Part shown: piece after piece, positions 50,301 to 60,866 of the stretch
Layout: each line of letters starts with the position of its first letter
Position numbering within the stretch: position 1 is the stretch's first letter
Source: Sipunculus nudus
Lineage: Eukaryota > Annelida > Sipuncula > Golfingiida > Sipunculidae
DNA length: 64,000 bases
Reading direction: 5' to 3'
NCBI GenBank assembly: GCA_026874595.1
Contig: CM049306.1
Location: forward strand, 80,876,142 to 80,940,141
Position numbers and translations under genes: made by a program
Notes under the pieces: generated by a model
Seen by the model: the letters and a program-made list of their open reading frames with translations, nothing else
What the model was told of the DNA's origin: nothing
Database searches by the model: none

Positions 50301-51998
50301 CACTGCACGTGTGCTCCACAGGATCAGCGTTGTAACCAGGCGACTACGTGCCAGAATGTTACAGGTGAGTCTTTTATAGATCCGCTGACTGTAAGTCATC
50401 TGAGCTATAACGTTCACCCTTTGTCCGTCATCCGGTAGGCTGTCCGACCGTCTTTCTGTTAACAGGCACAATCTAATCGTTAGACCTAGCGAGCTTCTAT
50501 AGAACTCTACGTCTAGGGAAGTCCTAAGCAAATCTCCTTAGAAACCTGAAATTAAATCATTAATGGTTACCTTTATTCTGCGAGCTACTGGACAAATAGA
50601 AAGTCATAATTATAAGCACCCAGAACGTCACGCAGGGCGCAGATCTTAACTCGTGAATTAAGAAACGTCTTACTAAAATAAAAAAGAGAACATTGTAAAA
50701 TCTCCTTGGAAAACTGAAATTAGGTCACCCTGGCCTACACTCTGTGAGTTGTTGGAAAGCAACATGATTTGAGCATTTAATGTAAGATGGGCATTAAATG
50801 TATCCACAAGGCCTCGACTCTTCTAACGTATACCAAGGAAAGTGCTATGCAAGTTTCATTGGAAATATATAGAATTAGGCCATAGTGACCTATATTATGC
50901 GAGCCACTGACAAAATACATGGATTTGAGCACCCAAACAGTCGGACTAGGCATACATTTTAGGTCTAGAATCTTCTAACATAAAATCAAGGGATATCCGG
51001 GGCAAGTATGTTCTACCAGCTATGGGAAAAACATGATTTAAGCACTCTGAACGTCAGATGGGCAGAGACTTTTCTGAGGCATAAAATGGGAAGGTAGATG
51101 GGCACTCTGTCCCTGAACCTTCTCACATAACATCCTGGGAGGTCATGTGCATATCTCCCTCGACATCTGAGATCAGGTAATGATGACCTATATAATGTGA
51201 GCTGTCAGCCAAACAATTAATTCCGACAGGGCACAAACCTTAACTGTTTGACCTTGAATCTTCATACTCACTGTAAGGAGAAATCATTGTTATGTCTGAT
51301 TGGACATCCGAAATAGGTCATTGTGACCTATATTCGTCAACATATGTGATCTGAGCACCAAATAAGTGAGTTGTGCACAAATTGCAACAGTTGGACATAG
51401 AATCATATAATCTGACTAACATCCGAGAAGGTCCCAGTCAAATCTTGTTGGAAACCTGAAATAAGGTCACTGGACCTATATCCTGCAAGCTGTGTGAAAT
51501 AAAATGATTCCAGAATCATACATTTTAACGAACATAATCTGAGTATGATCTTTAGCACTTTGGAGGACATTCGACATATCGTTCAAGTCTCCTTAACATA
51601 TAGTTTGCACCAGATTATAACATCAATAATTAATGCATTCATCGAGTGTATGTCATCGTCAGCTGAGGGTCTGTCCATGGGCCACTTGTTATAGTTTGAA
51701 TATCTGATTTAACCTGGCATGAATCATAAGGTTTAATGATACAAATGTGTAATAGAATATGTTTAAGAAAGAGAGAGCGAATGCAAAGGGGTTATGCATG
51801 CAGCCAGTATAACCGGTCTGATAAAGTATATATCTGTGTGTTAGTAAATTATATCCTTCAATTTTTTTTTCTTGTGGCACTGCTGGACAAAAGGGTTTAT
51901 TCAATATTTTATATAACATCTAAAGAAACGTTTATTTCTCATAATTCATGAAAGAATGCATTGAAGCCAAATAACCCCTTCGAAACAGTGAGAATTTT

Positions 51999-52092
<94 letters not shown>

Positions 52093-52632
52093 TAAGGCCG
52101 AAAACGACAAAAAATTGTCTTCATGGATCATTTCTATTAACAGGGATCTGACGTGACTTGTGAGCTTAAATTGTTTCAGGTCGGAGTGGATATAAACAAG
52201 TAGAAGTATTTGACAGCCTCATAGCATCAGGTACAAATGATGAACAATACACCTACGCCCAGTGTACCTTGTCTGCTCGCTGGCAAACAACAGGTACTGG
52301 CAGCGCCCCAGTACGGTACGAGTGGTCTGTCGGACTACTAGGTCAGCCGCCAGGGACCGGACTTCTGGACAGAGCGAGGGAAGCAATATGGCGCGACGCC
52401 GGGAGTGACAGAGAGGCAATATATACATTAGATTCATCTAAAGGTATTTTGTATATCTTTTAAAATGTTTATTTCTAGAGACAATATATATATATATCTA
52501 TAGTTCAAGACTTTAACCTACATGGGTTTTACTATGTTGTTTCGCAAGGGCTGTAGGTCCTCAGTCTTCGGAAACACACACCTGACTATATATATATAGG
52601 TTAAAATCTTGAACTATATATATATATAAATG

Positions 52633-52665
<33 letters not shown>

Positions 52666-53165
52666 AACAGTCATTGTGTAAAATCAGTCAATTTGTAAAT
52701 TGCCTGAAATTTTCAGTCAATTTACAAATTGACTAATTCCCTCAAACACTTTATAAAATGACTATAATTTTCAGGCATTTAACAGATTGACTGAAAAATC
52801 AGTCTGTTTATTTGACATATTGACTGAAGTGTAAATATAACGAAATATTATTATTTTAATGGTACAAAGATTAAAATGACATTTCATTTATTGCATTACT
52901 TTTACAAAACGTTAATACATTTTACTTTCATTTAATTTGAATTTTAACATTGACCGTAACATAGGCAATATATACATTAGATTCATCTAAAGGTATTTTG
53001 TATATCTTTTAAAATGTTTATTTCTAGAGACAATATTATATATATATCTATAGTTCAAGACTTTAACCTACATGGGTTTTACTATGTTGTTTCGCAAGGG
53101 CTGTAGGTCCTCAGTCTTCGAAAACACACATCTGACTATATATATATAGGTTAAAGTCTTGAACT

Positions 53166-53201
<36 letters not shown>

Positions 53202-53502
53202 GTGTGTGTAACAGTCATTGTGTAAAATCAGTAAATTTTGTAAATTGCCTGAAATTTTCAGTCAATTTACAAATTGACTGATTCCCTCAAACACTTTATA
53301 AAATGACTATAATTTTCAGGCATTTAACAGATTGACTGAAAAATCAGTCTGTTTATTTGACATATTGACTGAAGTGAAAATATAACGAAATATTATTATT
53401 TTAATGGTACAAAGATTAAAATGACATTTCATTTATTGCATTACTTTTACAAAACGTTAATACATTTTACTTTCATTTAATTTGAATTTTAACATTGACC
53501 GT

Positions 53503-53564
<62 letters not shown>

Positions 53565-56500
53565 CATAATAAGGAATAAGGAAGTTATAAAGGATTTAGG
53601 GCTATTGAAGAATTTGTTGAAGGCCGTTATAAAATAATTATTTAATTGACAAATGTAACATTGCAGGACCCCTCGTACCCACAACGGTATACGTGTTTCA
53701 CGTGAGGGCATGGTACAGCGAGGACGAGGTCGCAGAGTTCTCCTCAGATGGAGTCACTGTCGATAAATCAGCACCAGAGCTGTCCAAAAACAAAGTGCCG
53801 ATTGAAGTGCGTAGTCCTGGGTATAAATACGACACTGACTTTATATCAGACGCCACTACCCTTCATGTTGTATGGAAGGGGGTGTTCAGGGACCGGGAAT
53901 CCGGTTTGAATAGACACATGCTGCGTCTTGGGACTGAGAAGGGCGCAGAGGACATCCTTGTAAAAACTTATCCAGGGGGCACCACTAGCGCCACTGTCAG
54001 TGGTTTATCACTAGAGGAGGGACAAAAATATCACGTGACAATCCAGGAATATAACAGTGCGGGCTTACACAGCGAAGCTCACTCAGATGGATTTATGGTA
54101 CCTTTTCAACTGATGTTTCATAAATAATCTTACCACTTGTATTGAATACTCGAAAAGTTCACAAGGACACGTTTGCATGTGCACAAACACAGACAGATTA
54201 AGCTAGTGTGCTGGATAGAACTTCCATGAAAACTAACACTGTTACATGTATCAAGGTAGTGAGAAAATACCTAAATTCCGCTCGATATTTTCTTCAACCT
54301 CCGACAAAATATCCTGAAGTGATACACCAGTTATATCGGCAATTATCCGGTGGTATCATTTCATTCCATGTGATTTTCTAGGCGTAAATAATTTGCAGTT
54401 TTCGTCTTTTTTTCATTTGTTATCCTTTTCGGTTGCAGGTAGACCTGACACCGCCTGATTCAAGCAAAGCAGTAGCCTTTGACGGTAATGGTCCCAGTGA
54501 TATTGATTATCAGAGTGATCAAGATATAGTACATGTCACGTGGCACGGCCTTTACGATAATCAGTCGCCACTCCATCACTATGTGGTGTGTGTAGGTACC
54601 ACGCGTCAGAGAGATGACGTAATACCTTGTACAGACGTCGGCCTTGTATTGTCCGTGTCACTAAGGCCATCCAATCAGCTAAGTCAAGGTATGAAAACAT
54701 CTTGTTAAATTGTATAATTGTTCGTGAAAACGCATTCCGAGAGCATTATTAAGTTTTATTAAGTTTAAAAGGAGCGCTTATCTTTGACACAGCCAAGAAA
54801 GATTTCCTTTTGAACAAACTGCATAGACCATCTCCTCTTTGTATAAGAGTAAATGACAGTACCGGTCATGAAGTATTATTTAATTCAGTTAATGCCAGTA
54901 CCAGTTGGGATTTATTTAACATGGACGTATAAATGACTTTGCATTCTATTTTGGGTATTTTTTGTAATATCACATCCCTTGACTTTTTGGAAAACTTGTT
55001 GTTTTACACAATTAAGTCAACAGATATGGACGATGTGTTCTCTTTTACAGGACAGAAGTATTACTCTTGGGTGAAGGCCGTGAATTCTGCGGGACACAGT
55101 TCCTCATTTGTTCAAAGTGACGGCTTCATTGTCGACGTCACAGAGCCAGAAGGAACAACAGAAATCTCCGTAGGAACTAGTCTGATCCATGATGGGTCGT
55201 TTGAACAAGGGCTGTCATCTCATTGGAAGAGGGGCCCTGGTGACGCAGAAGTGAAGGACATTGGTAAAGACGGCGCAAAATCAGTGTTATTGAGAGGACA
55301 ATTAACTCAGACGGTTCCGGTTGATGGTACAACTGACTTGTTGAAGCTGTCGTTCTGGACTCGCCCTGATGATACATCTAGCAGAAATAAATTAACGGAT
55401 CTACAGGAAACTCTTGGTTCAGTACGGCTTGGTGATCTAATACATTCCTTTGTCACTTCTGCGTCTCAAAATGACTGGCAAGAACACGTGTATTACGGTC
55501 ACGTGACACCCGGTCAGCAGGTCTTGTTAATATTTACACCTCCCGCGAACAATGAATATTACATGCTTGACTTTGTGACTGTAAGGCCTGTGACACACAA
55601 AACTACCTCAGGACAAGTTGATCGACTGTCGATAACGGTCGATGTGGTACCGACTTCTGCTGAAGGTGAAGGTTATGTGACGTCATCATGGTCACTTTTA
55701 GACCCAGAGAGCAACATACGCGAATATCAATGGGCAGTTGGAACAGTAGAAGGTAACGGCATTTTTCTTTTTATCTCTATCAGGAAAAACTCTGTTTTCC
55801 TTACTTTTTCTAAAAGACTATGACTTCAACTGCGGACGTGAAGAATTCATATTCGGGAGGCCAACCTAATGACCCTTTATGAATCTGGCAGCTTAAGAAT
55901 ACCAAAATTCTTCAACTTCAAAATCACAGTTCAATCAACTGAATTATATAAGTGATCTCTTGTCTTCTCCAACAGGTGGGGTACAACTACAACACTTCAC
56001 GTCGTGCGGTACTGACAGACACGCACGTACAGCTCCCCTGATCCTGTCACATGGCTCTCGTGTCCACGTGACCGTAAAGGCCGTGAATCACGCGGGACTG
56101 ACGAGAGTAATCAACGCAAGGCCAGTCATGGTTGACTTTACACCTCCCGAGATCTGCTGTATAGAGGTACTTATCATTAAGTATAGTGAGCTGACAGTAT
56201 GAAGAGGTGTCACAATAATGATCAACATTACAGACTCATAGTAATTCCCATTGAGGTTTTACCTGATTAAAATATAAAGAAAAATTATGTAAACTTTATA
56301 AACAACTTTTGTCATAGGCAGTATAGTTTATTCTGTGAACCCCTATGATGATTTTACTTTTATATTTATTCGTGATCTCATTGTGGTTTGTTTTGATTTT
56401 ATTGACAGATTAATGGTGAAAGTGGACCCGGCGTTATCTACGTGAAGAAGACTTTACTCTCAATAGCATGGCGCTCCTCTGATAACGAAACCCTCGTAAC

Positions 56501-56781
56501 AGGCTGCGAATACGCCCTCGGTAGGACTTCTTTGAATATCACCAAGTACACATAAACTCAGTTTAAATGTATTTGCAATGAGCGCGTATCTATATTCAAT
56601 CCTCAGTAATTAAGAATCCATTAAATTAAAAAATAGATCATCCGAGAATTCGAATATAAGTGTATACATATACCAAACCAAGAATATAAACAAAAACATT
56701 AAAAATATTGCTGTAAAAATTTAAACGTCCTGCGATATCCCACGATTGCTTGCGCTAATTTATTATGTTTAGATGCATACA

Positions 56782-56830
<49 letters not shown>

Positions 56831-57751
56831 ACATGTTTGGGAAACTAAAACAATTACACATGATTCATTGCTGCTTACAGGAACACTGGCGGGAGGCACC
56901 GACATGCTTCCGTATACCGCCAGCTCCGGGTCCAGCGCCGATGTTGACATCTCTCAAAACGACCACGGACAAGAAATTTACCTGTCACTCCGCTGTACTA
57001 ACTCTAAAGAGCTGACATCATACCAGGCCTCATCTCCTATAGTAGTGGTGAAGGGACCCCCTGATGTCACAAACGCCAATGTGTACGTTATCACCGCGTC
57101 CACGTCACATTACCCAACCAGATTAAACCACCAGAGTCAAACAGACCATGTAAGGATCGGCTGGCGAGGATTTGCCGACAGATCAGGGATCAAAACATAT
57201 CAGGTAAAACAACTTCGAAATATCCAATAACATAAACCGTATATTATGTTTTAATTAAAATTTTACAAAATGTACAGATATCATACTCCATAGGTAAGGA
57301 GCCTCTGTGAAATTATGGGGTATCTATTTAATTTGTAGGTCTGTTAGAAGTATGGACCTCCTAGCCTCTTCCAGCGGAGGATAGTATCTAATGATATATG
57401 ATTAGAAGTACATGTGTCATGCTCTCAAAGTTTAACAAATAAACTGAGCTAATAATGCAACAAAATAGCCTAAATGTTAAGTAAATGCCAATACGTCATG
57501 TCCACGGTATCAATAATATATGCAGGTCAGGATCCTGGATGAGTCCATGCAACCAGTGAATGAGTGGACAGATATAGCAGACTCATCTGATAGCTTTTGT
57601 GAAATCAGCGGACTTTCATTGCAAACAGACAGCAGATACACAGTCCAAGTGAGAGCTGTCAATCACGCAGGATACTATAGTGATCCTGTAGAAACAGGTG
57701 TGTCCATCGATACGACGAAACCAACTGCCACAGGTAGGTGAAACACATCAT

Positions 57752-57823
<72 letters not shown>

Positions 57824-60729
57824 GTGATTGTATTGCTTTTTTTGTTGAATTTCTTTCTTATTATGTGTTTGGCTTCATCTTATTAAGTATTTAAGTAAAA
57901 TCAAATAAAATATATTCAATTTCTACATCAGGTCTTATTTGAATGTTATCCAGGTCAAAGACTGACGTACAGATGGGAAACTGAATGGACGATTAACTTG
58001 AACTGGACAAACGTCTTCCTCAGTGAGACTTCACTGGTCTATGAAGTCTCAGTAGGTGAGTGTTTTCTCGGATTGTTTCCAATGGATGCTTTCAGATCTT
58101 TTGCCAGCTGCAACGTTAGAAGGAGGTTGTGTATTCACCCACATCTATCAGTTATGTGGTCTCACCGTCCATTGTCCATTTATTAATCGTGTTTTCATAT
58201 TTAACGGATCCTTGTATGATCTTCGGGGAAAACTAAATGGATCTGTCGATTGCATATCGGACCGCTGTTGGCGTTTGTATAGCATCGAGGCCATTCACAC
58301 AAAGTGTCCTGGTATGCAAATGCAAGAGAATCGTCAGATCTTTCAGCCTTGTGACGGCCTAATACGCAAATATCATTGATTCACAATATGGACTTTACAA
58401 GGCTTTAGTGTTAAGTGGTGGCACTGAGTTAGCCTACGTAATAAGCCTCCCAGTGAGGCTCACAATCACTCTTTATAAAATATTGGTGTGCGAGCTAGGC
58501 CACAGATTTTAAATTAATCATATGATTATCTTTAAATAAACAAACGGGGGTTTCTTCCCGGGTGTATAAACCGTCTCTAATAAGTTAATACAAGAAACAT
58601 GAAGGTAGCTACAAGCCCAGCTTGGAGCCATCATTTTACTAAACTTTCTGTTTTGTTCACAAGAAGGCACTATTTTAGAGACCAGGCAGTATATCTTGTG
58701 CTTAGATTTCCATGATGAATGATCCTGAAACCTAACAGGCAATCAGAGGGACTTTGAAAACTGGCTGCTTTCTGTGACCTTAATTGACCCTAGCAATATG
58801 TCACGTTTGGTTAGAAACTGGCTCTCATCCTTTCCTAACTTTGCGCCTGGATATTATGTTTCTATTCTTATTTGAGCAAGAAAATCAGTGAGGTGTAATA
58901 GCTAAGGCTTTGTTATCTAGATTATATTTGGTTATGTGGCCAAAGGAGGGACATTTAGTAATATAAGGCAAGGCACCACTAGAAACCATGCAGTGCTCTC
59001 CGTTTCCGTGAATACTAAAACCTAGGCAACTGTACCTCGTTCCTGTAATGTGACCAAAAATAATATGTTAGATTTTAAAAAGAGCAATTTGCCTTTTTGC
59101 AACTATGCTTCTCTGTCTGTGTGTTACCACTAGTGATCTGATGGAAAAATTTGGAATTACAAGAAATCTATGACACCATAATATGTAAATGCGTTTCGAA
59201 GTAGAAAATCTAAATTACACTATTGCTGTGTCTCCGAATGACGAGTTATTAAAAAGGATGCCTCGTCCTCCGCAGGTGAGCTGTAATAGGGAAACTTTAA
59301 AAGGTCCAAAATAAATATCAGGCGCAAATTTATTACCGTGACTATTACGCTGACCAAAGGCCTGTTTTTGAAAACCAGCCGTGCAGAAACGAATGCAAAT
59401 GGGAACCGGCTTCGGATTGTACGAACTTCTAAAATAACTCGTCAAATAAATATACGGTGCAGATCTGTCACCAATGAATAATAACGTGCCAAAATGTCAT
59501 TCTTTAACCATTGACCATTTATTGGGATTCTTTAAAAGTTAAACATTAAGTCAGATCAAACATGGGCAGAAAATATAAATAAAAGGGAATTGTAGTCGAT
59601 GGTTTTGCACTCAAAGTTTGCTAAGACAACCCGCAACAAAATGCGTCCGAACAATAGCTGTGACCCATCTACCTTGACAAGCTTTCCGCCCCTATCAGGT
59701 GAGGTTTAATAATCGATAATATTAAATTTAATGGTTTATGCGAAGGCGGTGGTATTTGCTCTTAAATCCATTGGTAAAAATGTGATTATATATTTTCCAG
59801 GAGCAACCAAGGGAGGTAACGAGGTGTTGACCTGGACAGAGACAGAATTAGATTGGATGAAGATTTCTGGGATTGACCACACACAGGAGCATTTTGTCTC
59901 AATCACAGCTGTAAACCCAGCGGGACTTTATCAAACAAAATCATTTCCATTCTCCTATACAGGCAAAGATGGGTCTTAATGCAATATGACCAAACCCTTG
60001 TGCTATATATATTTTTATAGTATGCATATAATGTATATAATCTACATATGTACAGTATGAAATGTTGCTTTATTTCATAAACTATATTTTATAAAAGTTG
60101 ATTTCATCTTCACAAAGATTCCTTATTTATTTATTCTATATATATATTTTAATATGTCGCCATCATTCGGTATGTATGATATTCTTGGGGAAGGCAGGTG
60201 ATAATACTGCGACAGAACACCCTTACCTGTCCCTGAGAACATCAGGTGACCAGATTTTTATTATCGCCCAGCGTTCACTGGGAGCCCCGAACGCAATGCG
60301 CATAACTGAGCCCCAGCATGTGGAATCGGATATGGCGTACACCACTCTGGACATAAGGTCAAGATACAGAAGTATAGAAGTGCAAATCTATTTTCTATGA
60401 CAACACATTTGCCCAAGGGTCGGTATTTGTGAATCATATATATGTAAGATCCGGTGCAAGTACGGACATGAGAAAGTAAAATGAGGAAGAAAATAAAAAG
60501 CAATGGTATAGATGGTTTTGTACCCTTGGGGACATTATAATGTCCACCCACAAAAATGTTAACCCAAATATTGATATAGAAATAAATTCATCAGTCCTTT
60601 AAGCCTCCACTCCATACGAATGAATCTTAATTAAATTAACCATTATCAGCACGACTACACCAGATAGCAGGTGTATTTTATCTCAGGCGTTACAATATTG
60701 TTTCCAGGACTCAACTGCCGCCGCATTAG
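24529..60729 (+). CDS. Giant secreted or surface TSP1/EGF/fibronectin-III protein, 51-53 exons
   Basis: One gene spans 36 kb. Exons 1-51 (24529 to TAA at 59977-59979) all have AG/GT borders and matching phases; they sum to 10,017 nt, 3,338 aa. An alternative 3' end uses a GC donor at 59963 and exons 60198-60357 and 60708-60729, giving 3,393 aa and ending 41 bp before AATAAA. Order: signal peptide 1-22, WWRRRRR, TSP type-1 repeat (about 36-90), two cysteine-rich EGF-like segments to about 200, an unfamiliar beta-rich Cys domain (about 200-404), then FN3-like modules to the end, interrupted by a jelly-roll-like domain (about 2770-2950). Module borders recur as VDLTPP, VDTSPP, VDNSPP or similar. 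No transmembrane segment is seen. Large extracellular proteins of this build occur in lophotrochozoans; binding partners are unknown. Exon lists are in the block entries. Confidence 0.9.
25420..26310. repeat. Minisatellite of 18-bp units with 290-bp higher-order period (intron 2)
   Basis: About 49 variants of GATCTAACTGCTGACCGT in tandem. Three higher-order copies begin at the shared variant TAGGAATCATTCTGCTGA-type unit, with the preceding TAT/GAT triplets at 25521, 25811 and 26101, exactly 290 bp apart. The third copy is incomplete and diverged. Confidence 0.95.
27728..33681 (+). CDS. Giant gene exons 4-9: cysteine-containing beta-rich region and first FN3-like module
   Basis: Exons 27728-27873, 30285-30402, 30718-30844, 31361-31580, 32862-33042 and 33500-33681. 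Exons 4-7 (about residues 200-404) encode a region I cannot assign, with about six Cys (MQCLGK, VPCDTS, ADCSNG, HSCMPK, VHCSVAKSCNH) and many beta-like stretches such as VVWVSRYQG and TLQVTAKNGGYIRL. Exons 8-9 look like an FN3 module: ITARWPGWSDVPAGIKEYEL, then YCFLLTALDAAGNF. Confidence 0.88.
28560..29330. repeat. Tandem repeat, about six copies of a 121-133 bp unit (intron 4)
   Basis: Units share TCTCAGGAGTGGTT, followed by a GGCGCCA/GGTGCCA-containing part. The shared motif starts at about 28583, 28716, 28841, 28969, 29095 and 29216. Copies are well diverged, so the array is old. Confidence 0.8.
29325..29910. repeat. Dispersed repeat shared with intron 41 (50380-51690)
   Basis: Begins AGCTCAGCTGACTGAAAATC, with CTTTGTCCGTC and GTTAACAGGAC nearby, and ends CCATGGGCCACTTGTC. 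The same landmarks bracket 50380-51690. Repeats of this GCTCAC/GTCCGTC style are common in mollusc genomes (background knowledge). Confidence 0.65.
31244..31318. repeat. (TA)n microsatellite in intron 6
   Basis: Interrupted TA run ending about 40 bp before the exon 7 acceptor. Further intronic (TA)n runs lie at about 30610-30634 (followed by (AAT)n), 41234-41290, 52002-52090, 53504-53561, 56784-56826 and 57752-57821. Confidence 0.9.
31680..32143. mobile_element. MITE-like repeat, copy 2 (intron 7)
   Basis: Same orientation and length class as 23170-23621. The left end reads TAAAGGCGCCCATTCATC; the right end is TTTGGGCCCCTTTAA. The left TTAA is degraded to TAAA. Confidence 0.72.
34589..40616 (+). 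CDS. Giant gene exons 10-21: FN3-like modules
   Basis: Exons 34589-34849, 35288-35496, 35897-36017, 36272-36463, 37142-37345, 37536-37807, 38292-38436, 38735-38950, 39204-39366, 39626-39909, 40169-40366 and 40481-40616. FN3 boundaries are marked by VHVDSSPPDL, VTVDTSPPHTGVVQD and VIDVTGPTLYDV. Core strands include LHIKARNRAGI and VTVVAYNHAL. Exon 13 carries a compact cluster CRAPQCTCVPATEMC inside a module. Exon 20 uses a weak GTCTGA donor and exon 21 a GTGCTC donor, but the phases fit on both sides. Confidence 0.88.
40815..43494 (+). CDS. Giant gene exons 22-27: divergent FN3-like modules
   Basis: Exons 40815-40986, 41339-41471, 41674-41940, 42319-42512, 42859-43081 and 43282-43494. Modules here are poorer matches to FN3 but keep the boundaries RILDTPPVPGLL and VVVDLQAPVPGKV and core strands such as CYVLIIRGVDEVGL and YYICIYANETV. 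Several paired Cys (FACHKD/SSCSVNW, LCHEDGC, YHCSAPETLTC) suggest added disulfides. Confidence 0.87.
44442..50364 (+). CDS. Giant gene exons 28-41: tandem FN3-like modules
   Basis: Exons 44442-44547, 44742-44858, 44968-45135, 45310-45452, 45741-45869, 46051-46189, 46466-46652, 47315-47523, 47726-47838, 48071-48190, 48653-48781, 49219-49422, 49663-49800 and 50190-50364. The modules are regular: a boundary (VSIDLTPPEVLEG, IIIDKTAPTGGHV, VVPDNSPPVLGKI, FLVDTTPPAVPIP, VDNSPPTPGSF), then a W-containing strand with a D..SGI turn (WNGVFHDPDSG, WGGFHDGETGI, WSDVHDVHSGI), then YxVxVxAxNxAG. Exon 41 ends a module and adds a CDAQSCQGHCTCAPQDQRC cluster that echoes the one in exon 13. Confidence 0.9.
50380..51690. 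repeat. Dispersed repeat with internal tandem units (intron 41)
   Basis: Diverged units recur every 130-200 bp, each with a variant of AAACCTGAAATTAGGTCA and GACCTATATTNTG..AGC. Starts near GCTGACTGTAAGTCATCTGA and ends CCATGGGCCACTTGTTA; related to 29325-29910. It explains most of the 1.8-kb intron. Confidence 0.65.
52180..56166 (+). CDS. Giant gene exons 42-46: FN3-like modules and a jelly-roll-like domain
   Basis: Exons 52180-52443, 53667-54097, 54439-54688, 55051-55752 and 55976-56166. FN3 boundaries: VTVDKSAPELSKN, VDLTPPDSSKAV, FIVDVTEPEGTT and VMVDFTPPEICC. Exon 45 is the longest (702 nt). After an FN3 end it encodes SLIHDGSFEQGLSSHWKRG, then LLRGQLTQTVPV, LKLSFWTRPD, DWQEHVYYGHVTPGQQ and EYYMLDFVTVRPV. 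The NGSFE-like opening and closing beta strand resemble galactose-binding/CBM jelly-roll domains found in DUF642-type and CBM4/9 proteins; this is pattern-level only. Carbohydrate binding would follow if right. Confidence 0.88.
52416..52964 (+). repeat. 549-bp tandem duplication, copy 1 (spans exon 42 end and intron 42)
   Basis: Starts inside exon 42 at GCAATATATACATTAG and ends at GACCGTAACATAG. It contains an inverted pair (TATAGTTCAAGACTTTAACC and its complement about 110 bp on) and a second AT-rich fold made of CAGTCAATTTGTAAATTG-type blocks, so a MITE-like insert was probably present before the duplication. Confidence 0.9.
52965..53507 (+). repeat. 549-bp tandem duplication, copy 2 (intronic)
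   Basis: Near-identical to copy 1. It carries a second copy of the last 28 bases of exon 42 with its GTATTT donor (about 52965-52992), followed by the same hairpins. It ends in a (TA)n run. Confidence 0.9.
56409..59979 (+). CDS. Giant gene exons 47-51: last FN3-like modules
   Basis: Exons 56409-56520, 56881-57203, 57526-57733, 57954-58055 and 59801-59979. The boundary VSIDTTKPTATG and strands YTVQVRAVNHAGYY and VSITAVNPAGLYQ mark two or three modules. Intron 50 (58056-59800) holds no recognisable feature. In exon 51 the frame continues through FSYTGKDGS to a TAA at 59977-59979. The same exon has an ACAG/GCAAAG site at 59962/59963 that fits a GC donor in phase 1. Confidence 0.88.
60198..60357 (+). 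CDS. Candidate exon 52 of the giant gene: tyrosine-motif tail
   Basis: Acceptor GAAGGCAG at 60197 and donor AG/GTCAAG at 60358. In phase with the GC donor of exon 51, it reads GDNTATEHPYLSLRTSG, then ITEPQHVESDMAYTTLDI. PYLSL and YTTLDI are Tyr-x-x-Leu motifs as seen in cytoplasmic tails of surface receptors, but no transmembrane exon is found before it. Either the exon is used and the tail is extracellular, or it is a relic. The downstream poly(A) signals favour use. Confidence 0.5.
60708..60729 (+). CDS. Candidate terminal exon 53
   Basis: Acceptor TATTGTTTCCAG, then a phase-2 continuation giving R-TQLPPH and TAG. It is only 22 nt, but the phase fits exon 52 and AATAAA follows at 60770. 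Confidence 0.4.
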
Positions 60730-60769
60730 ATATCTTGCTGTTTTATCAATTTTAAGCAAGAAGCTATTG

Positions 60770-60775
60770 AATAAA
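60770..60775 (+). terminator. Polyadenylation signal AATAAA of the giant gene
   Basis: Lies 41 bp after the candidate stop at 60729. A second AATAAA is at 60861-60866. No AATAAA occurs in the 200 bp after the alternative stop at 59979. Confidence 0.55.
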
Positions 60776-60866
60776 AGAGTGCAAAGCTTTATTATTTGTC
60801 TTTATTTTGGGCCAAGTGTAAAACTTTGTGGAAATGATTTCCTATATTCCCTCCTCTATGAATAAA

